NCBI GenBank assembly: GCA_963837655.1
Contig: CAWIOK010000010.1
Coordinates: 24,096 to 88,095, forward strand
DNA: 64,000 nucleotides
Reading direction: 5' to 3'
Origin: CAVVSD01 sp963837655
GTDB lineage: Bacteria > Actinomycetota > Thermoleophilia > Solirubrobacterales > Solirubrobacteraceae
Both the position numbers and the translations under genes were made by a program. The first letter of the stretch is position 1; every line of letters begins with the position of its first letter. The notes below the pieces were generated by a model. It searched no databases. It was not told the DNA's origin and saw only the letters and a program-made list of their open reading frames with translations. This document shows, piece by piece, positions 46,678-55,529 of the stretch.

Positions 46678-47090
46678 TGGCGGACGTCCCCGAGATCCGA
46701 GCCTCCGACGCTGAGCGCGAGCGCGTCGCGACGGAGCTGCGCGAGCACGCCGGCCAAGGCCGCCTGGACGTCGACGAGCTCGACGAACGCATGCAGCAGG
46801 CCTACGCCGCCCGCACCCGCGCGGACCTGGAGAAGCTGACTGCCGACCTGCCCGCGGCGCCCCCGCCGAAGTCGACCCCGCCGACGGTCCGCGAGCGGGG
46901 CTGGGGCCTGGCCGAGCGCGCCGGCAGCTACGTCGGCGTCATGGCGATCCTCATCGTCATCTGGGCTGCGACGGGCGCTGGCTACCCGTGGTTCATCTGG
47001 CCTGCGATCGGCTGGGGCCTCGCGCTGTTGACGACCGGGAAGACGTATCTGCCGCCGCTCCAGCGGCGCCGGCAGCGCAGGCGCCGCTGA
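46677..47090 (+). CDS. DUF1707 protein with C-terminal two-TM domain
   Basis: 137 residues. N-terminal DUF1707 segment IRASDAERERVATELREHAG and GRLDVDELDERMQQAYAART is characteristic and is often coupled to membrane proteins in actinobacteria. The C-terminal part has two hydrophobic segments (VGVMAILIVIWAATGAG and PWFIWPAIGWGLALL) and ends in an Arg-rich tail. Function unknown. It starts inside the malic enzyme stop (TGATG), so it is co-translated, but a role in carbon metabolism is not established. Confidence 0.85.
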
Positions 47091-47098
47091 CCGTCAAG

Positions 47099-47425
47099 TC
47101 AGGCGATGCGCTCGGGACGAGGGTTGTGCTGCACGGGGCCGAGGACGGACCGCAGCCGGCGGCGCAGCGCGTCGCGGCGCCGCGACGGGGAGACCGAGAC
47201 GACGTGGTCGCGCAGCCGCCCGGCGGCGGCCGCGCTGGGGCGGAACGGGTCGGCGGCGAGATGGCCGTCGTCGGCCGAGATCGCAGCCCAGAGCTCGCCC
47301 TGGTGCTCCGCGAGCAGGACGGCTCCGGCCGGAGGGCGGGTGGAGTCGAGCGCGGCGAGGCGGGCGATCGAGTCGGTGTCGCGCGCGTCGGCGCGGCGGA
47401 TGGTGATGGCGGGCGAAGTGGACAT
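47099..47425 (-). CDS. Small protein with GNAT-like N-terminus
   Basis: 108 residues from ATG 47425 (a longer start at 47467 is possible). The first strand ITIRRADARDTDSIARLAAL is the usual opening of a GNAT acetyltransferase, but the rest, VLLAEHQGELWAAISADDG followed by an Arg-rich tail RRRDALRRRLRSVLG, stops before the acetyl-CoA binding motif. So it is a short stand-alone protein or a truncated acetyltransferase. Such small GNAT-like proteins are frequent in actinobacteria. It converges on the DUF1707 gene with 8 bases between the stops. Confidence 0.6.
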   Translation of the reverse strand: MSTSPAITIRRADARDTDSIARLAALDSTRPPAGAVLLAEHQGELWAAISADDGHLAADPFRPSAAAAGRLRDHVVSVSPSRRRDALRRRLRSVLGPVQHNPRPERIA

Positions 47426-47530
47426 GGCTGGATCCTGGATCTGCGCCATGCCCGGGACATCCGGCATTCGGTGCGTCGTGCACGACAGCAGGCCTTACGG
47501 ACTCAGCACCGTCGCGCCGGCGCTGAGCGC

Positions 47531-47707
47531 CTAGCTCTCGTGGTGGTAGATGATCGCGACCGACGTTGCGCCGGTACGGCGATCCCAGATCACGCCACGA
47601 TCGATCGTGGGCGTCGATCCGGGCGGCAGGGTCTCCAGCTGGGCGGTGACCTGCTGCTCGAGAGCGTCGGGTGTCTTTGCGCTGAGTGGGATGCGAATGG
47701 TGGCCAT
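47531..47707 (-). CDS. Small conserved-looking protein of unknown function
   Basis: 58 residues from ATG 47707, with AAGGACG in front. ATIRIPLSAKTPDALEQQ then LPPGSTPTIDRGVIWDRR and a C-terminal strand TSVAIIYHHES form a short alpha/beta unit. No family recognised. It is divergent from the FIST gene. The short length and a good ribosome site argue for a real gene. Confidence 0.55.
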   Translation of the reverse strand: MATIRIPLSAKTPDALEQQVTAQLETLPPGSTPTIDRGVIWDRRTGATSVAIIYHHES

Positions 47708-47886
47708 ATGGATCGTCCTTGATCTTGCGGTCTTCACGAAGGTACGGCAGCTGCGCTCAGAAGTTGAGCCCTTGCAGCCACATTTCCTCTCCGCGTCCAG
47801 CGTTCCTGGACCAGGTGTCGAGGCCGAACGTCCAGACGAAGTGCTGTCCGGTTGAACACGCGCACGCGGGGGTCGATCCGGTGGGC

Positions 47887-49071
47887 ATGACGGCTTCGCA
47901 CCTGACGACCTCCGCGCCCACCGCACTCGGCGGCCACGGGCACAGCGCCTCGCCCGACGCAACGGATGCCGGCCGCGAGGCGGTCCTGGCCGCCCTCGGC
48001 GGGCGCGTTCCCGCCGCCGGCGACCTCGTCCTCATCTTCCCCAGCGTCCGCTACGACCTCGACACGCTGCACGCCGCGGCGATCGAGGCGGCAGCCCCCG
48101 CGGCCGTCGTCGGCTGCACGACGGTCGGCGCGTTCACCCACGACACGCAGGTGCCGGCCGGGTGCGTCGCGACGCACCTCGTCGCCGGTGAACTGTCCTT
48201 CGGGGTGTGCCACGTCGAGCGCGACGACGCGGACATCGCGGCCGCCACGCGCGACGCCGCGGAGGCCGCGCGCGATCGCGCGGGCGACGAGCTGTACGAC
48301 TCTGCGCTCATGCTGCTGTGCGACGGGCTCACGCCCGATCAGCGCGAGATGGCGCGCGGCGCCTACGAGGTCACCGGCGCGGTCGTGCCCCTGGTCGGGG
48401 GCGCCGCCGGCGACGACTGCGCCTTCGTGCAGACCACGACGTTCGGCGAGGGCCGCGCGCTCACGAACGGCCTCGTCTGCGTCTGGATCAACTCGACGCG
48501 GGCGATCGGCGTCGGCGTCGGCCACGGCTGGCGGCCGTTCTCCAAGCCGATGCTCGTGACGCGCGCCGAGGGCGCGGTCATCTCCGAGCTGGACGGCCTC
48601 CCCGCGATGCAGACGTACCTCTCCCAGCGCGGGGCCGCGCTGCTGGACGGCGCCTCGTTCGGCGAGCGCGCGATGGAGCGTCCGATCGGGCTCCCCAACG
48701 CCCACGGCCGCTACGACCTGCGTCAGATCCACCGAGCGTCGCCCGACGGCGGCATCGTCCTGACCACGGGCGTCTCCGAGCAGTCGGTCGTCCAGGTGAT
48801 GTGCACCGACGACCAGAGCCTCCTCGTGGGCGCCCGCGAGGCGGCCGAGGACGCCATGGCCGCCCTCGACGGCCCTCCGCAGCTCGCGATCGTGTTCTCG
48901 TGCTGCACGCGCGTGCCGCTGCTCGGTGAGCGCGTGGGCGAGGAGGTCGAGCAGATCTCCGAAACGCTCGGCGGCGCGCCGGCGGCGGGCTTCTTCACCT
49001 GCGGCGAGTTCGGCCGTGTCACCGGCTCGACCGGCGTCCACAACTCCTCCGTCGCCATCATCGCTTTCTAG
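47887..49071 (+). CDS. FIST domain sensory protein
   Basis: 394 residues from ATG 47887 (GTG 47881 is two codons before). The FIST N domain (LIFPSVRYDLDTLHAAAIEAA, VVGCTTVGAFTHDTQV) and the FIST C domain (PMLVTRAEGAVISELDG, AAGFFTCGEFGRV at the end) are clear. FIST domains are thought to bind small ligands such as amino acids and often work with signalling enzymes; no kinase or cyclase lies next to it. The end GSTGVHNSSVAIIAF is typical for the family. Target unknown. Confidence 0.9.
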   Translation: MTASHLTTSAPTALGGHGHSASPDATDAGREAVLAALGGRVPAAGDLVLIFPSVRYDLDTLHAAAIEAAAPAAVVGCTTVGAFTHDTQVPAGCVATHLVAGELSFGVCHVERDDADIAAATRDAAEAARDRAGDELYDSALMLLCDGLTPDQREMARGAYEVTGAVVPLVGGAAGDDCAFVQTTTFGEGRALTNGLVCVWINSTRAIGVGVGHGWRPFSKPMLVTRAEGAVISELDGLPAMQTYLSQRGAALLDGASFGERAMERPIGLPNAHGRYDLRQIHRASPDGGIVLTTGVSEQSVVQVMCTDDQSLLVGAREAAEDAMAALDGPPQLAIVFSCCTRVPLLGERVGEEVEQISETLGGAPAAGFFTCGEFGRVTGSTGVHNSSVAIIAF

Positions 49072-49108
49072 CGGCCGGGAGGCCGATCGCCGGCAGACTC
49101 GGCCTGCG

Positions 49109-50560
49109 TCAGAGCGGGATGTTGGCGACGCGCTCGCGCCGCCGGCCATCACCCGAGAACGTCGACAGCGCCCAAGCCAACCGGGCGCGCGTCTCGCCGG
49201 GCTCGATGAGCTCGTCCACGAACCCCTCGGCGACGGCGTTTGCGGCGTCGAGATGCTGGTCTGCGTACTCCTCGGCCCGCGCATCGCGTTCGGCATCCGG
49301 ATCGACGGCGCCCTCGATCGCCCGGCGGTGCAGCACCCCGACGGCCTGCTTGGCCCCCATGACGCCGAGCTGGGCGCCGGGCCACGCGAACGTCAGATCC
49401 GCGCCCAGGTCGCGCGAGTTCATCGCGATGTGCGCGCCGCCGAAGCTCTTGCGCAGCGTCACGGTGATGCGCGGCACGGTCGCCTCGGCGAACGCGTACA
49501 CGAGCTTGGCGCCGTGGCGGATGACGCCTGCCCGCTCCTGCGCGGTGCCGGGCATGTAGCCGGGGGTGTCGACGAGCACGACGAGCGCCAGCCCGTAGGC
49601 GTTGCAGGTGCGGATGAACCGCGCGGCCTTCTGCGCGGCGTCGGCGTCGATGACGCCGCCGAGGTGGCGCGGCTGGTTGCACACGAAGCCGACCGGGCGG
49701 CCGTCGACGCGTCCGAACGCGCAGACCATGTTGCGTGCCCAGCGCGGGGCGTACTCGAGGAAGTCGCCGTTGTCGGCCAGCCGGGCGATGACGTCGCGCA
49801 CGTCGTACACGCGCCGTGACTCGGCCGGGACGATGTCGCCCGGGTCGCCCGGAAGCGGCGCCGCCGGGTAGGTCACCGCGGGCGTGTCGTGCAGCGACTG
49901 GGGCAGGTACTCGAGCAGCTCGCGAGCGAGCTGGGCGGCAGCGAGGTCGTCGGAGACCACGAACTGCGCGACGCCGTTGCGTTCGTGCACGCGCGGGCCG
50001 CCGAGGCTCTCGGCGTCGACGTCCTCGCCGAGGACGTCGCGGACGACGCCCGGGCCGGTGAGGAACATCCGCGCGCGGCCGGTCATGATCACGAAGTCCG
50101 TGAGCGCGGGGGAGTAGGAGCCGCCCCCGGCCGAGACGCCGTTGATGATCGAGATCTGCGGGACGCGCCCCGATAGCGCGACGTTCGCCGCGAAGACACG
50201 CGCGTAGCCGGACAGGGCCGCCAAGCCCTCCTGCAGCCGCGCACCGGCCGACTCGATGAACGCGACGACGGGCGCGTTGGCCTGCTCGGCGAGTCGCAGG
50301 ACGCGGACGATCGTGTCCGCGTGCTCCTCACCCAGCGAGCCGCCGGCGAAGGCCGGATCCTGGGCGTAGCAGAAGACAGGACGCCCGCCGATGAGACCTG
50401 CGCCGCCGATCACGCCGTCGCCCTGGCGGGCCTTGGGGCCCATCCGGTGTGAGATCGCGGAGGAGCGGATCGCCTGGAAGCTCCCCGGATCGCACAGGGC
50501 CTCCAGGCGTTCACGTGGAGTGAGGACCTCGGGACGCTGGTCGAGCAACTGCACGGTCAT
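49109..50560 (-). CDS. accD: Acyl-CoA carboxylase carboxyltransferase subunit
   Basis: 483 residues from ATG 50560. Biotin-dependent carboxyltransferase of the AccD/PccB family: LTPRERLEALCDPGSF, FIESAGARLQEGLAALSGYA, IINGVSAGGGSYSPALTDFV and VLVDTPGYMPGTAQERAGV, then GAQLGVMGAKQAVGVLH. It moves a carboxyl group from biotin to acetyl- or propionyl-CoA, making malonyl-CoA for the fatty acid genes in the same operon. The biotin carboxylase subunit is not in this window. Its ATG overlaps the fabF stop (ATGA). Confidence 0.92.
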   Translation of the reverse strand: MTVQLLDQRPEVLTPRERLEALCDPGSFQAIRSSAISHRMGPKARQGDGVIGGAGLIGGRPVFCYAQDPAFAGGSLGEEHADTIVRVLRLAEQANAPVVAFIESAGARLQEGLAALSGYARVFAANVALSGRVPQISIINGVSAGGGSYSPALTDFVIMTGRARMFLTGPGVVRDVLGEDVDAESLGGPRVHERNGVAQFVVSDDLAAAQLARELLEYLPQSLHDTPAVTYPAAPLPGDPGDIVPAESRRVYDVRDVIARLADNGDFLEYAPRWARNMVCAFGRVDGRPVGFVCNQPRHLGGVIDADAAQKAARFIRTCNAYGLALVVLVDTPGYMPGTAQERAGVIRHGAKLVYAFAEATVPRITVTLRKSFGGAHIAMNSRDLGADLTFAWPGAQLGVMGAKQAVGVLHRRAIEGAVDPDAERDARAEEYADQHLDAANAVAEGFVDELIEPGETRARLAWALSTFSGDGRRRERVANIPL

Positions 50561-51774
50561 GTCCGAACCCCCAGGCACAGCACGGCGTTGTGTCCTCCGA
50601 ATCCGAAGGCGTTCGACAGCGCGACCAAGCGGCCTGCGTGGCCGTTCGAGCCCCGCGAGACGAGCTCGCGGGCGGTGTCGGGCACGTAGTCGAGGTCGAG
50701 ACCCTCCTCGGCCTCCTCGTAGCCGAGCGTCGGCGGCGCGACGCTCTCACCGAGCGCGAGGACGGTCGCGATCGCCTCGACGGCGCCGGCGGCGCCGAGC
50801 AGGTGGCCGATGGCAGACTTCGTCGACGAGACCGGGACGTTCGCGGCGTGCTCGCCGAGCGCCGCCTTGATCGCGAAGGTCTCCGCGCGGTCGTTCAGCG
50901 GCGTCGAGGTGCCGTGCGCGTTGACGTAGTCGACGTCCTCGGGCAGCAGCTCGGCGTCGGAGAGCGCGTGTTGGATCGCCTTCGTCGCGCCCCGGCCACG
51001 CGGCTCGGGCGCGGTGAGGTGGTGGGCGTCGGCGGTCGCGCCGTAGCCGAGCAGCTCGCCGAGGATCGTCGCGCCGCGCGCCTGCGCGGCATCGAGGTCC
51101 TCGAGGACGAGCACCCCTGCGCCCTCGCCCATGACGAACCCGTCGCGGCGGCGGTCGAACGGGCGCGAGATGCCGGTCTCCGACAGCGCGTCCAGCGAGC
51201 CGAAGGCCGCCCGCGACAGGGGCGTGAGCGCCGCCTCGCCGCCGCCGGTGACGACCGCGTCGGCGTCACCGAACTGGATGAGGCGCATGGCGGTGCCGAT
51301 CGCGTTCGCGCCCGCCGCGCAGGCCGACACGACGCCGAACGTCGGACCGAGCAGCCCGTGGCGCATGGAGACCTGGCCGGGCAGGGCGTTGCCCATCATG
51401 AGCGGGACGGTGAGCGGCGAGACCCGGTTCGGGCCGCGGTCGCGCAGCGTGTCGTGCTGCTCCTCGATCGTCGCCAGGCCGCCGATGCCGGTCCCGATGA
51501 CGCAGCCGATGCGGTCGGGGTCGTACGGCAGGCCCGAGCTCCAGCCGGCGTCCTCGAGCGCTGCGTCGGACGCCGCCACGCCGAGCTGCGTGAAGCGGTC
51601 GGCCCGGCGCGCCTCCTTGGGCGTCATGGTGTCCGTCGGCTCGAACTCCAGGCAGGCGCCCTCGCCGTCGCGGATCCCCGACTCGCCCGCCGACCAGCGC
51701 TGGACGAGGTCGCGCGCGCCACCCAGCGGGGTGACGGCGCCGACGCCCGTGATGACGACGCGGCGGCGGGTCAT
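50557..51774 (-). CDS. fabF: 3-oxoacyl-ACP synthase II (FabF)
   Basis: 405 residues, the normal size. VITGVGAVTPLGGARDLVQR opens it; the active-site Cys is in VVSACAAGANAIGTAM, His in VNAHGTSTPLNDRAE, and the second His with Lys in STKSAIGHLLGAAGAVE. These make the C-H-H triad of elongating ketosynthases. It condenses acyl-ACP with malonyl-ACP. It overlaps accD and acpP by four bases each, so synthesis is coupled. Confidence 0.96.
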   Translation of the reverse strand: MTRRRVVITGVGAVTPLGGARDLVQRWSAGESGIRDGEGACLEFEPTDTMTPKEARRADRFTQLGVAASDAALEDAGWSSGLPYDPDRIGCVIGTGIGGLATIEEQHDTLRDRGPNRVSPLTVPLMMGNALPGQVSMRHGLLGPTFGVVSACAAGANAIGTAMRLIQFGDADAVVTGGGEAALTPLSRAAFGSLDALSETGISRPFDRRRDGFVMGEGAGVLVLEDLDAAQARGATILGELLGYGATADAHHLTAPEPRGRGATKAIQHALSDAELLPEDVDYVNAHGTSTPLNDRAETFAIKAALGEHAANVPVSSTKSAIGHLLGAAGAVEAIATVLALGESVAPPTLGYEEAEEGLDLDYVPDTARELVSRGSNGHAGRLVALSNAFGFGGHNAVLCLGVRT

Positions 51775-52016
51775 GGCAGCTTCGCCATCACCAGGTCGAT
51801 GGTGTCGCCCACGGTGACGACGGACGCGGCGTCGTCACCCGAGATCTCGACGCCGTACTCGTCTTCGACGACCTGCGCCAGCTCGGCGATGTCGAGCGAG
51901 TCGATCTCGAGCTCCTCGAGCGTCGCCTCGGGCTTGCAGTCCTCGACGGCGGGACCGAAGGAGGCCAGCGTCTCGATGACCTTGCGGGACACGGCGTCGC
52001 GGGTGGCGGTGGACAT
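51771..52016 (-). CDS. acpP: Acyl carrier protein
   Basis: 81 residues, highly acidic. The phosphopantetheine Ser40 is in LEIDSLDIAELAQVVEDEYG, matching the DSL motif and helix II of ACPs. It carries the growing acyl chain between FabH, FabG and FabF encoded around it. 17 bases after the fabG stop (AAGGA in the gap) and overlapping fabF. Confidence 0.96.
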   Translation of the reverse strand: MSTATRDAVSRKVIETLASFGPAVEDCKPEATLEELEIDSLDIAELAQVVEDEYGVEISGDDAASVVTVGDTIDLVMAKLP

Positions 52017-52033
52017 CGCGTGATCCTTGGGAG

Positions 52034-52783
52034 CTAGGCGGTGAGGCCGCCGTCGACGGTGAGCGTGGTGCCCGTGACGTAGGCCGCGTCCTCGGAGGCA
52101 AGGAAGCGGACCGCCGCGGCGACGTCCTGGGGCGTCCCCAGCCGCCGGGCGGGGATGAGCTTCAGCCAGTCCTCCGTGAGCTCCTCGGTCATGTCCGTCT
52201 GGATGAAGCCGGGAGCGACGGCGTTGACGGTCACGCCGCGGCGCGCGACCTCGGCGGCGACGGTGTGCGTCATCCCGATGAGGCCGGCCTTGGCGGCGGC
52301 GTAGTTGGACTGGCCGGGGTTCGCCTTGATGCCGACGATCGAGGCGATGTTCACGATGCGGCCGAAGCGCGCGCGGATCATCGTCCGCACGGCGCGGCGC
52401 GTCAGGCGGAATGCGCCGGTGAGGTTCGTGGCGACGACCGTGTCCCAGTCGTCATCGGTGATCTGCGGCGAGAGGCCATCGCGGCGGACGCCAGCGTTGT
52501 TCACGAGCACGAGCACCGGGTTGCCGAGCGCCTCCTGCGCGTCGGCGAGCAACTGGTCGCCCACGCCGCGCTGCGAGATGTCGGCCTGCAGCGTCGTCGC
52601 GGTGCCGCCGGCGGCCTCGATCTCGGCCTTCACGGCCTCCGCCTGGTCGGCTCCGCTGCGGTAGCCGATGGCCACCGGCCAGCCGTCGTCGGCGAGCGTC
52701 TTGGCGATCGCCGCGCCGATTCCGCGCGAGCCACCAGTGACGAGGGCGATGCCCTCGTGCGTCCTGGGGTATTTCGAGCTCAC
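52034..52783 (-). CDS. fabG: 3-oxoacyl-ACP reductase (FabG)
   Basis: 249 residues from GTG 52783, which overlaps the fabH stop (GTGA). Short-chain dehydrogenase: IALVTGGSRGIGAAIAKTL (NADPH loop), NNAGVRRDG, the Ser in NIASIVGIKANPGQ and YxxxK in SNYAAAKAGLIG. C-terminal GTTLTVDGGLTA is the standard FabG end. It reduces beta-ketoacyl-ACP. Confidence 0.95.
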   Translation of the reverse strand: MSSKYPRTHEGIALVTGGSRGIGAAIAKTLADDGWPVAIGYRSGADQAEAVKAEIEAAGGTATTLQADISQRGVGDQLLADAQEALGNPVLVLVNNAGVRRDGLSPQITDDDWDTVVATNLTGAFRLTRRAVRTMIRARFGRIVNIASIVGIKANPGQSNYAAAKAGLIGMTHTVAAEVARRGVTVNAVAPGFIQTDMTEELTEDWLKLIPARRLGTPQDVAAAVRFLASEDAAYVTGTTLTVDGGLTA

Positions 52784-53742
52784 GCTCCGGTCCACTCCAC
52801 GACGCCGGCTCCCCACTGGAAGCCTGCGCCGAAGGCGGCGACGACGATGCGTGACCCTGGGACGAGCCGCCCGTCCTGCTCGGCGGCCCAGAGGGCGAGC
52901 GGGATCGTGGCGGCGGAGGTGTTGCCGAAGAGACCGATGCAGTCGACGATGCGGTCGGGGTCCAGCTCCAGCCGCTCGCCGACGCTGCGCAGGATCCGGC
53001 TGTTCGCCTGGTGGATGACCACCAGGTCGATGTCGTCGAGGCCGAGGCCCGCGCGCGTCGCCGCGGCGGGGATCGCCTCGGTCAGGCGCTTGACCGCGGC
53101 CCGGAACGTCTCCTGCCCGGCCATCGACATGTGGCCGCCGCGCGGGACGCAGATGTGACCGGCGCCCCTTGCGTCGACGCCGAAGGCGAAGTCGCCGAAG
53201 CGCGGACCGAGGGCGCCGCCCATGAGCAGAGCGCCCGCGCCATCGCCGAAGAGTCCCGCCGTGCGGCGGTCGTCGAGATCCAGCACCCGGCTCATCAGGT
53301 CGGCGCCGATGACGAGCGCGTGGCGGGCGCGGCCGCTGTCGAGCATGCCCGCGGCCAGGCTCAGCGCGGCGACGAAGCCGGTGCACGCGGCGCCGACGTC
53401 GAACGCCTGGGCGTGGTGGAGCCCCAGTGCATCGGCGACGAGCGGTGCGGCGTTGGGCATGATCTCGTCGGCCGTCGTCGTCGCGACGAGCACGAGGTCG
53501 ATCTCGTCCAGCGGCACGTCGGCGCGGTCGATCGCGTCCTGGCCCGCCCGGATGGCGAAGTCGGTCAGGCGCTCCTCGGGCAGCGCGTGGCGGCGCTCAC
53601 GGATGCCTGTGCGCGTCTCGATCCAGGAGTCGTCGACGCCCAGACGCTGCGCGATCTCCGCGTTCGCGACGATGTTGTCCGGCAGCGCGATGCCGATCGC
53701 CGCTGCTGTCCGGATGCTGACTTCGCTGCCCGAGATGGCCAT
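52780..53742 (-). CDS. fabH: 3-oxoacyl-ACP synthase III (FabH)
   Basis: 320 residues from ATG 53742 (MAISGSEVSIRTAAAIGIAL); an ATG at 53751 is the alternative. Catalytic Cys120 in DVGAACTGFVAALSLAA, His in LVVIHQANSRILRS and Asn in GLFGNTSAATIPLALW form the FabH triad. It starts chains by condensing acyl-CoA with malonyl-ACP. First gene of the fatty-acid operon; the malonyl transacylase fabD is not found in it. A 16-base palindrome lies 46 bases before the start. Confidence 0.95.
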   Translation of the reverse strand: MAISGSEVSIRTAAAIGIALPDNIVANAEIAQRLGVDDSWIETRTGIRERRHALPEERLTDFAIRAGQDAIDRADVPLDEIDLVLVATTTADEIMPNAAPLVADALGLHHAQAFDVGAACTGFVAALSLAAGMLDSGRARHALVIGADLMSRVLDLDDRRTAGLFGDGAGALLMGGALGPRFGDFAFGVDARGAGHICVPRGGHMSMAGQETFRAAVKRLTEAIPAAATRAGLGLDDIDLVVIHQANSRILRSVGERLELDPDRIVDCIGLFGNTSAATIPLALWAAEQDGRLVPGSRIVVAAFGAGFQWGAGVVEWTGA

Positions 53743-53787
53743 GCCGAGCATGAGTAGCCCCACGGGAGCCGAGTGGTTGCACACGTT

Positions 53788-53803
53788 CCCCCCGATCGGG
53801 GGG
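53788..53803. promoter_or_regulatory. 16-bp GC palindrome between the response regulator and fabH
   Basis: CCCCCCGATCGGGGGG, perfectly symmetric, in the gap of 74 bases between the response regulator stop and the fabH start. It could be a terminator stem (no U tract) or an operator bound by the neighbouring two-component regulator. Symmetry and place are visible; function is not. Confidence 0.4.
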
Positions 53804-53816
53804 AGGTTGGCGCGGT

Positions 53817-54422
53817 CTAGAGCAGCCCGAGGCGCTGTGCGCGCTGGACCGCTTCGGCCCGGTTGCGGACCTCGAGCTTGCGGTACAGCGTGCTCGTGTG
53901 CTCCTTGATCGTGTGGGGGGAGAGGAAGAGCACCGCGGCGATCTCGCGGTTCGTCTGACCGGCGGCGACCCCCGCCAGGACCTCCCGCTCGCGCTCGCTG
54001 AGCACGACCCCGGGCTCGGAGACGTCGGGCTCGAACACCTCGCCCCCCAGCGCGACCGTGCGCACCGCGCGGGCGATGTCGCCGGCCGACCAGGACTTGG
54101 GGACGAAGCCGGACGCCCCGACCGCGCGGGCGGCGGCGACCGAGATCGTGCCCGCGCCGGAGAGCAGCAGCACGCGCGTGCGCGCGGAGTTGCCCCGCAG
54201 GCGCTCCGCGACGTCGGCGCCGGAGGCGCCGCCGAGCATGAGGTCGACGAGCGCGACGTCCGGTGCCGAGCGGCGCGCCGCGGCGAGCGCCTCCTCGGGG
54301 TTGTGGGCGACCGTGCACTCGGCGACCCACGGCAGCTCGCCGAGCGTGAGGCGCAGGCCCCAGCCGACCACGTCGTGGTCGTCGACGACGAGGATCCTGA
54401 TGCCCTGCTCGGCGACCGTCAT
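53817..54422 (-). CDS. NarL/FixJ-family response regulator
   Basis: 201 residues from ATG 54422. Receiver: acidic pair Asp14/Asp15 in ILVVDDHDVVGWGL, phospho-acceptor Asp60 in VALVDLMLGGASGAD, and Lys in GASGFVPKSWSAG. Then a LuxR-type HTH (LSEREREVLAGVAAGQTNREI, SPHTIKEHTSTLYRKLEVR). It overlaps the kinase gene (ATGA), so they form a pair. It is transcribed into the fab operon direction, which makes it a candidate regulator of fatty-acid synthesis. Confidence 0.93.
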   Translation of the reverse strand: MTVAEQGIRILVVDDHDVVGWGLRLTLGELPWVAECTVAHNPEEALAAARRSAPDVALVDLMLGGASGADVAERLRGNSARTRVLLLSGAGTISVAAARAVGASGFVPKSWSAGDIARAVRTVALGGEVFEPDVSEPGVVLSEREREVLAGVAAGQTNREIAAVLFLSPHTIKEHTSTLYRKLEVRNRAEAVQRAQRLGLL

Positions 54423-55510
54423 CCGACCGGCACCGTGAGTCGCACCTGCCACTCGCCCTCGCCGCGTTCGCCGAACTCGAGGACCCCGCGGTGCTGCAGC
54501 GCCTCGAAGCCTGCGAGCCGCAGGCCCATGCCGCCGTTGCGGTCGGCGACCGCGCCGAGCCGGACGCCGTCGTTGGAGACCTCGACCACGAGCGCGCCGT
54601 CGCGCTTCTGCAGCCGCACGCCGATGCGCGTGGGCTCCGCGTGCTTGCGCGCGTTGCGCACCGCCTCGGCGACCACGGACTGCGCGAGCGCCTGCAGGTC
54701 GGCGGGCACCTCGATGTCGGCGCCCTCGTCGACGACGACCTCGCGCTGTCCGGAGAGGTCGTCGAGCAGCTCGCGCAGGGTGGTCCGGTACGCGTGCGCG
54801 ACGCGTCCCAGCGGGCGCTGGATCGCCTCGCGCAGCTCGGCGAGCGCCGCTTGGACCTCGGCGTGGCAGCGCTCGCGGACGGCCGCGGGCATGTCGCCTG
54901 CTGCCGACAGGGCGAGCGACACACCGAAGAGCCGCTGGATGACCCCGTCGTGGACGTCGCGCGCGAGATCGATGCGGTCGGTCAGCGCGCGGGCGCGTTC
55001 GCCCTGCCGGGTGGCGGTGCGGGCCGCGACGGCGAGCGCCGCGGTCTTGCCGACGGTCCAGTGCATCTCCAGCTGGTCGGCGTCGGGCTCGAACTCCTCG
55101 GTGCCGCGGTCGGTGAGCAGCACGCCGTACCAGTAGCCCCCGGCCGACATCGGGGTGCACAGCACGGTCCGCAGCTCGAGCAGCTCGACGTACTCGCGCG
55201 GGAGACCCGGGTCGCCGCGGTGCGCCTGGACGACGACGACGCTGTCGGTCTCCAGCGCCCGCTGGGCGACGGGTGCCATGCCGACGTGGACGCTGCCGAA
55301 CAGCTCGCGCGCCATGCCGTGGCTGCCGACGGCGCGGACGTCCTGGCGCGCGTCGTCGTAGACGAACACGAGCGCGCGGTCGACGCCGGCGAGACGGCAG
55401 GTGGCGGCGCAGAGCCGGTCCCAGAAGGCCGACGTGGGGGTGGGCGTGTCGACCTCGCCGAGCAGCCCGGCGAAGGTGTGCAGCGACTGGACCGCCACGC
55501 GCGAGTGCAC
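54419..55510 (-). CDS. GAF-domain sensor histidine kinase
   Basis: 363 residues, soluble. A GAF domain covers about residues 25-160 (RALVFVYDDARQDVRAVGSH), then HisKA_3 LARDVHDGVIQRLFGVSLAL with His187 and an HATPase domain (AVRNARKHAEP N-box and NGGMGLRLAGFEAL). It senses an intracellular signal rather than a membrane one. GTG start at 55510. Partner of the response regulator in the next gene. Confidence 0.9.
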   Translation of the reverse strand: MHSRVAVQSLHTFAGLLGEVDTPTPTSAFWDRLCAATCRLAGVDRALVFVYDDARQDVRAVGSHGMARELFGSVHVGMAPVAQRALETDSVVVVQAHRGDPGLPREYVELLELRTVLCTPMSAGGYWYGVLLTDRGTEEFEPDADQLEMHWTVGKTAALAVAARTATRQGERARALTDRIDLARDVHDGVIQRLFGVSLALSAAGDMPAAVRERCHAEVQAALAELREAIQRPLGRVAHAYRTTLRELLDDLSGQREVVVDEGADIEVPADLQALAQSVVAEAVRNARKHAEPTRIGVRLQKRDGALVVEVSNDGVRLGAVADRNGGMGLRLAGFEALQHRGVLEFGERGEGEWQVRLTVPVG

Positions 55511-55529
55511 GGGGGTCAGCCTACGTCGC

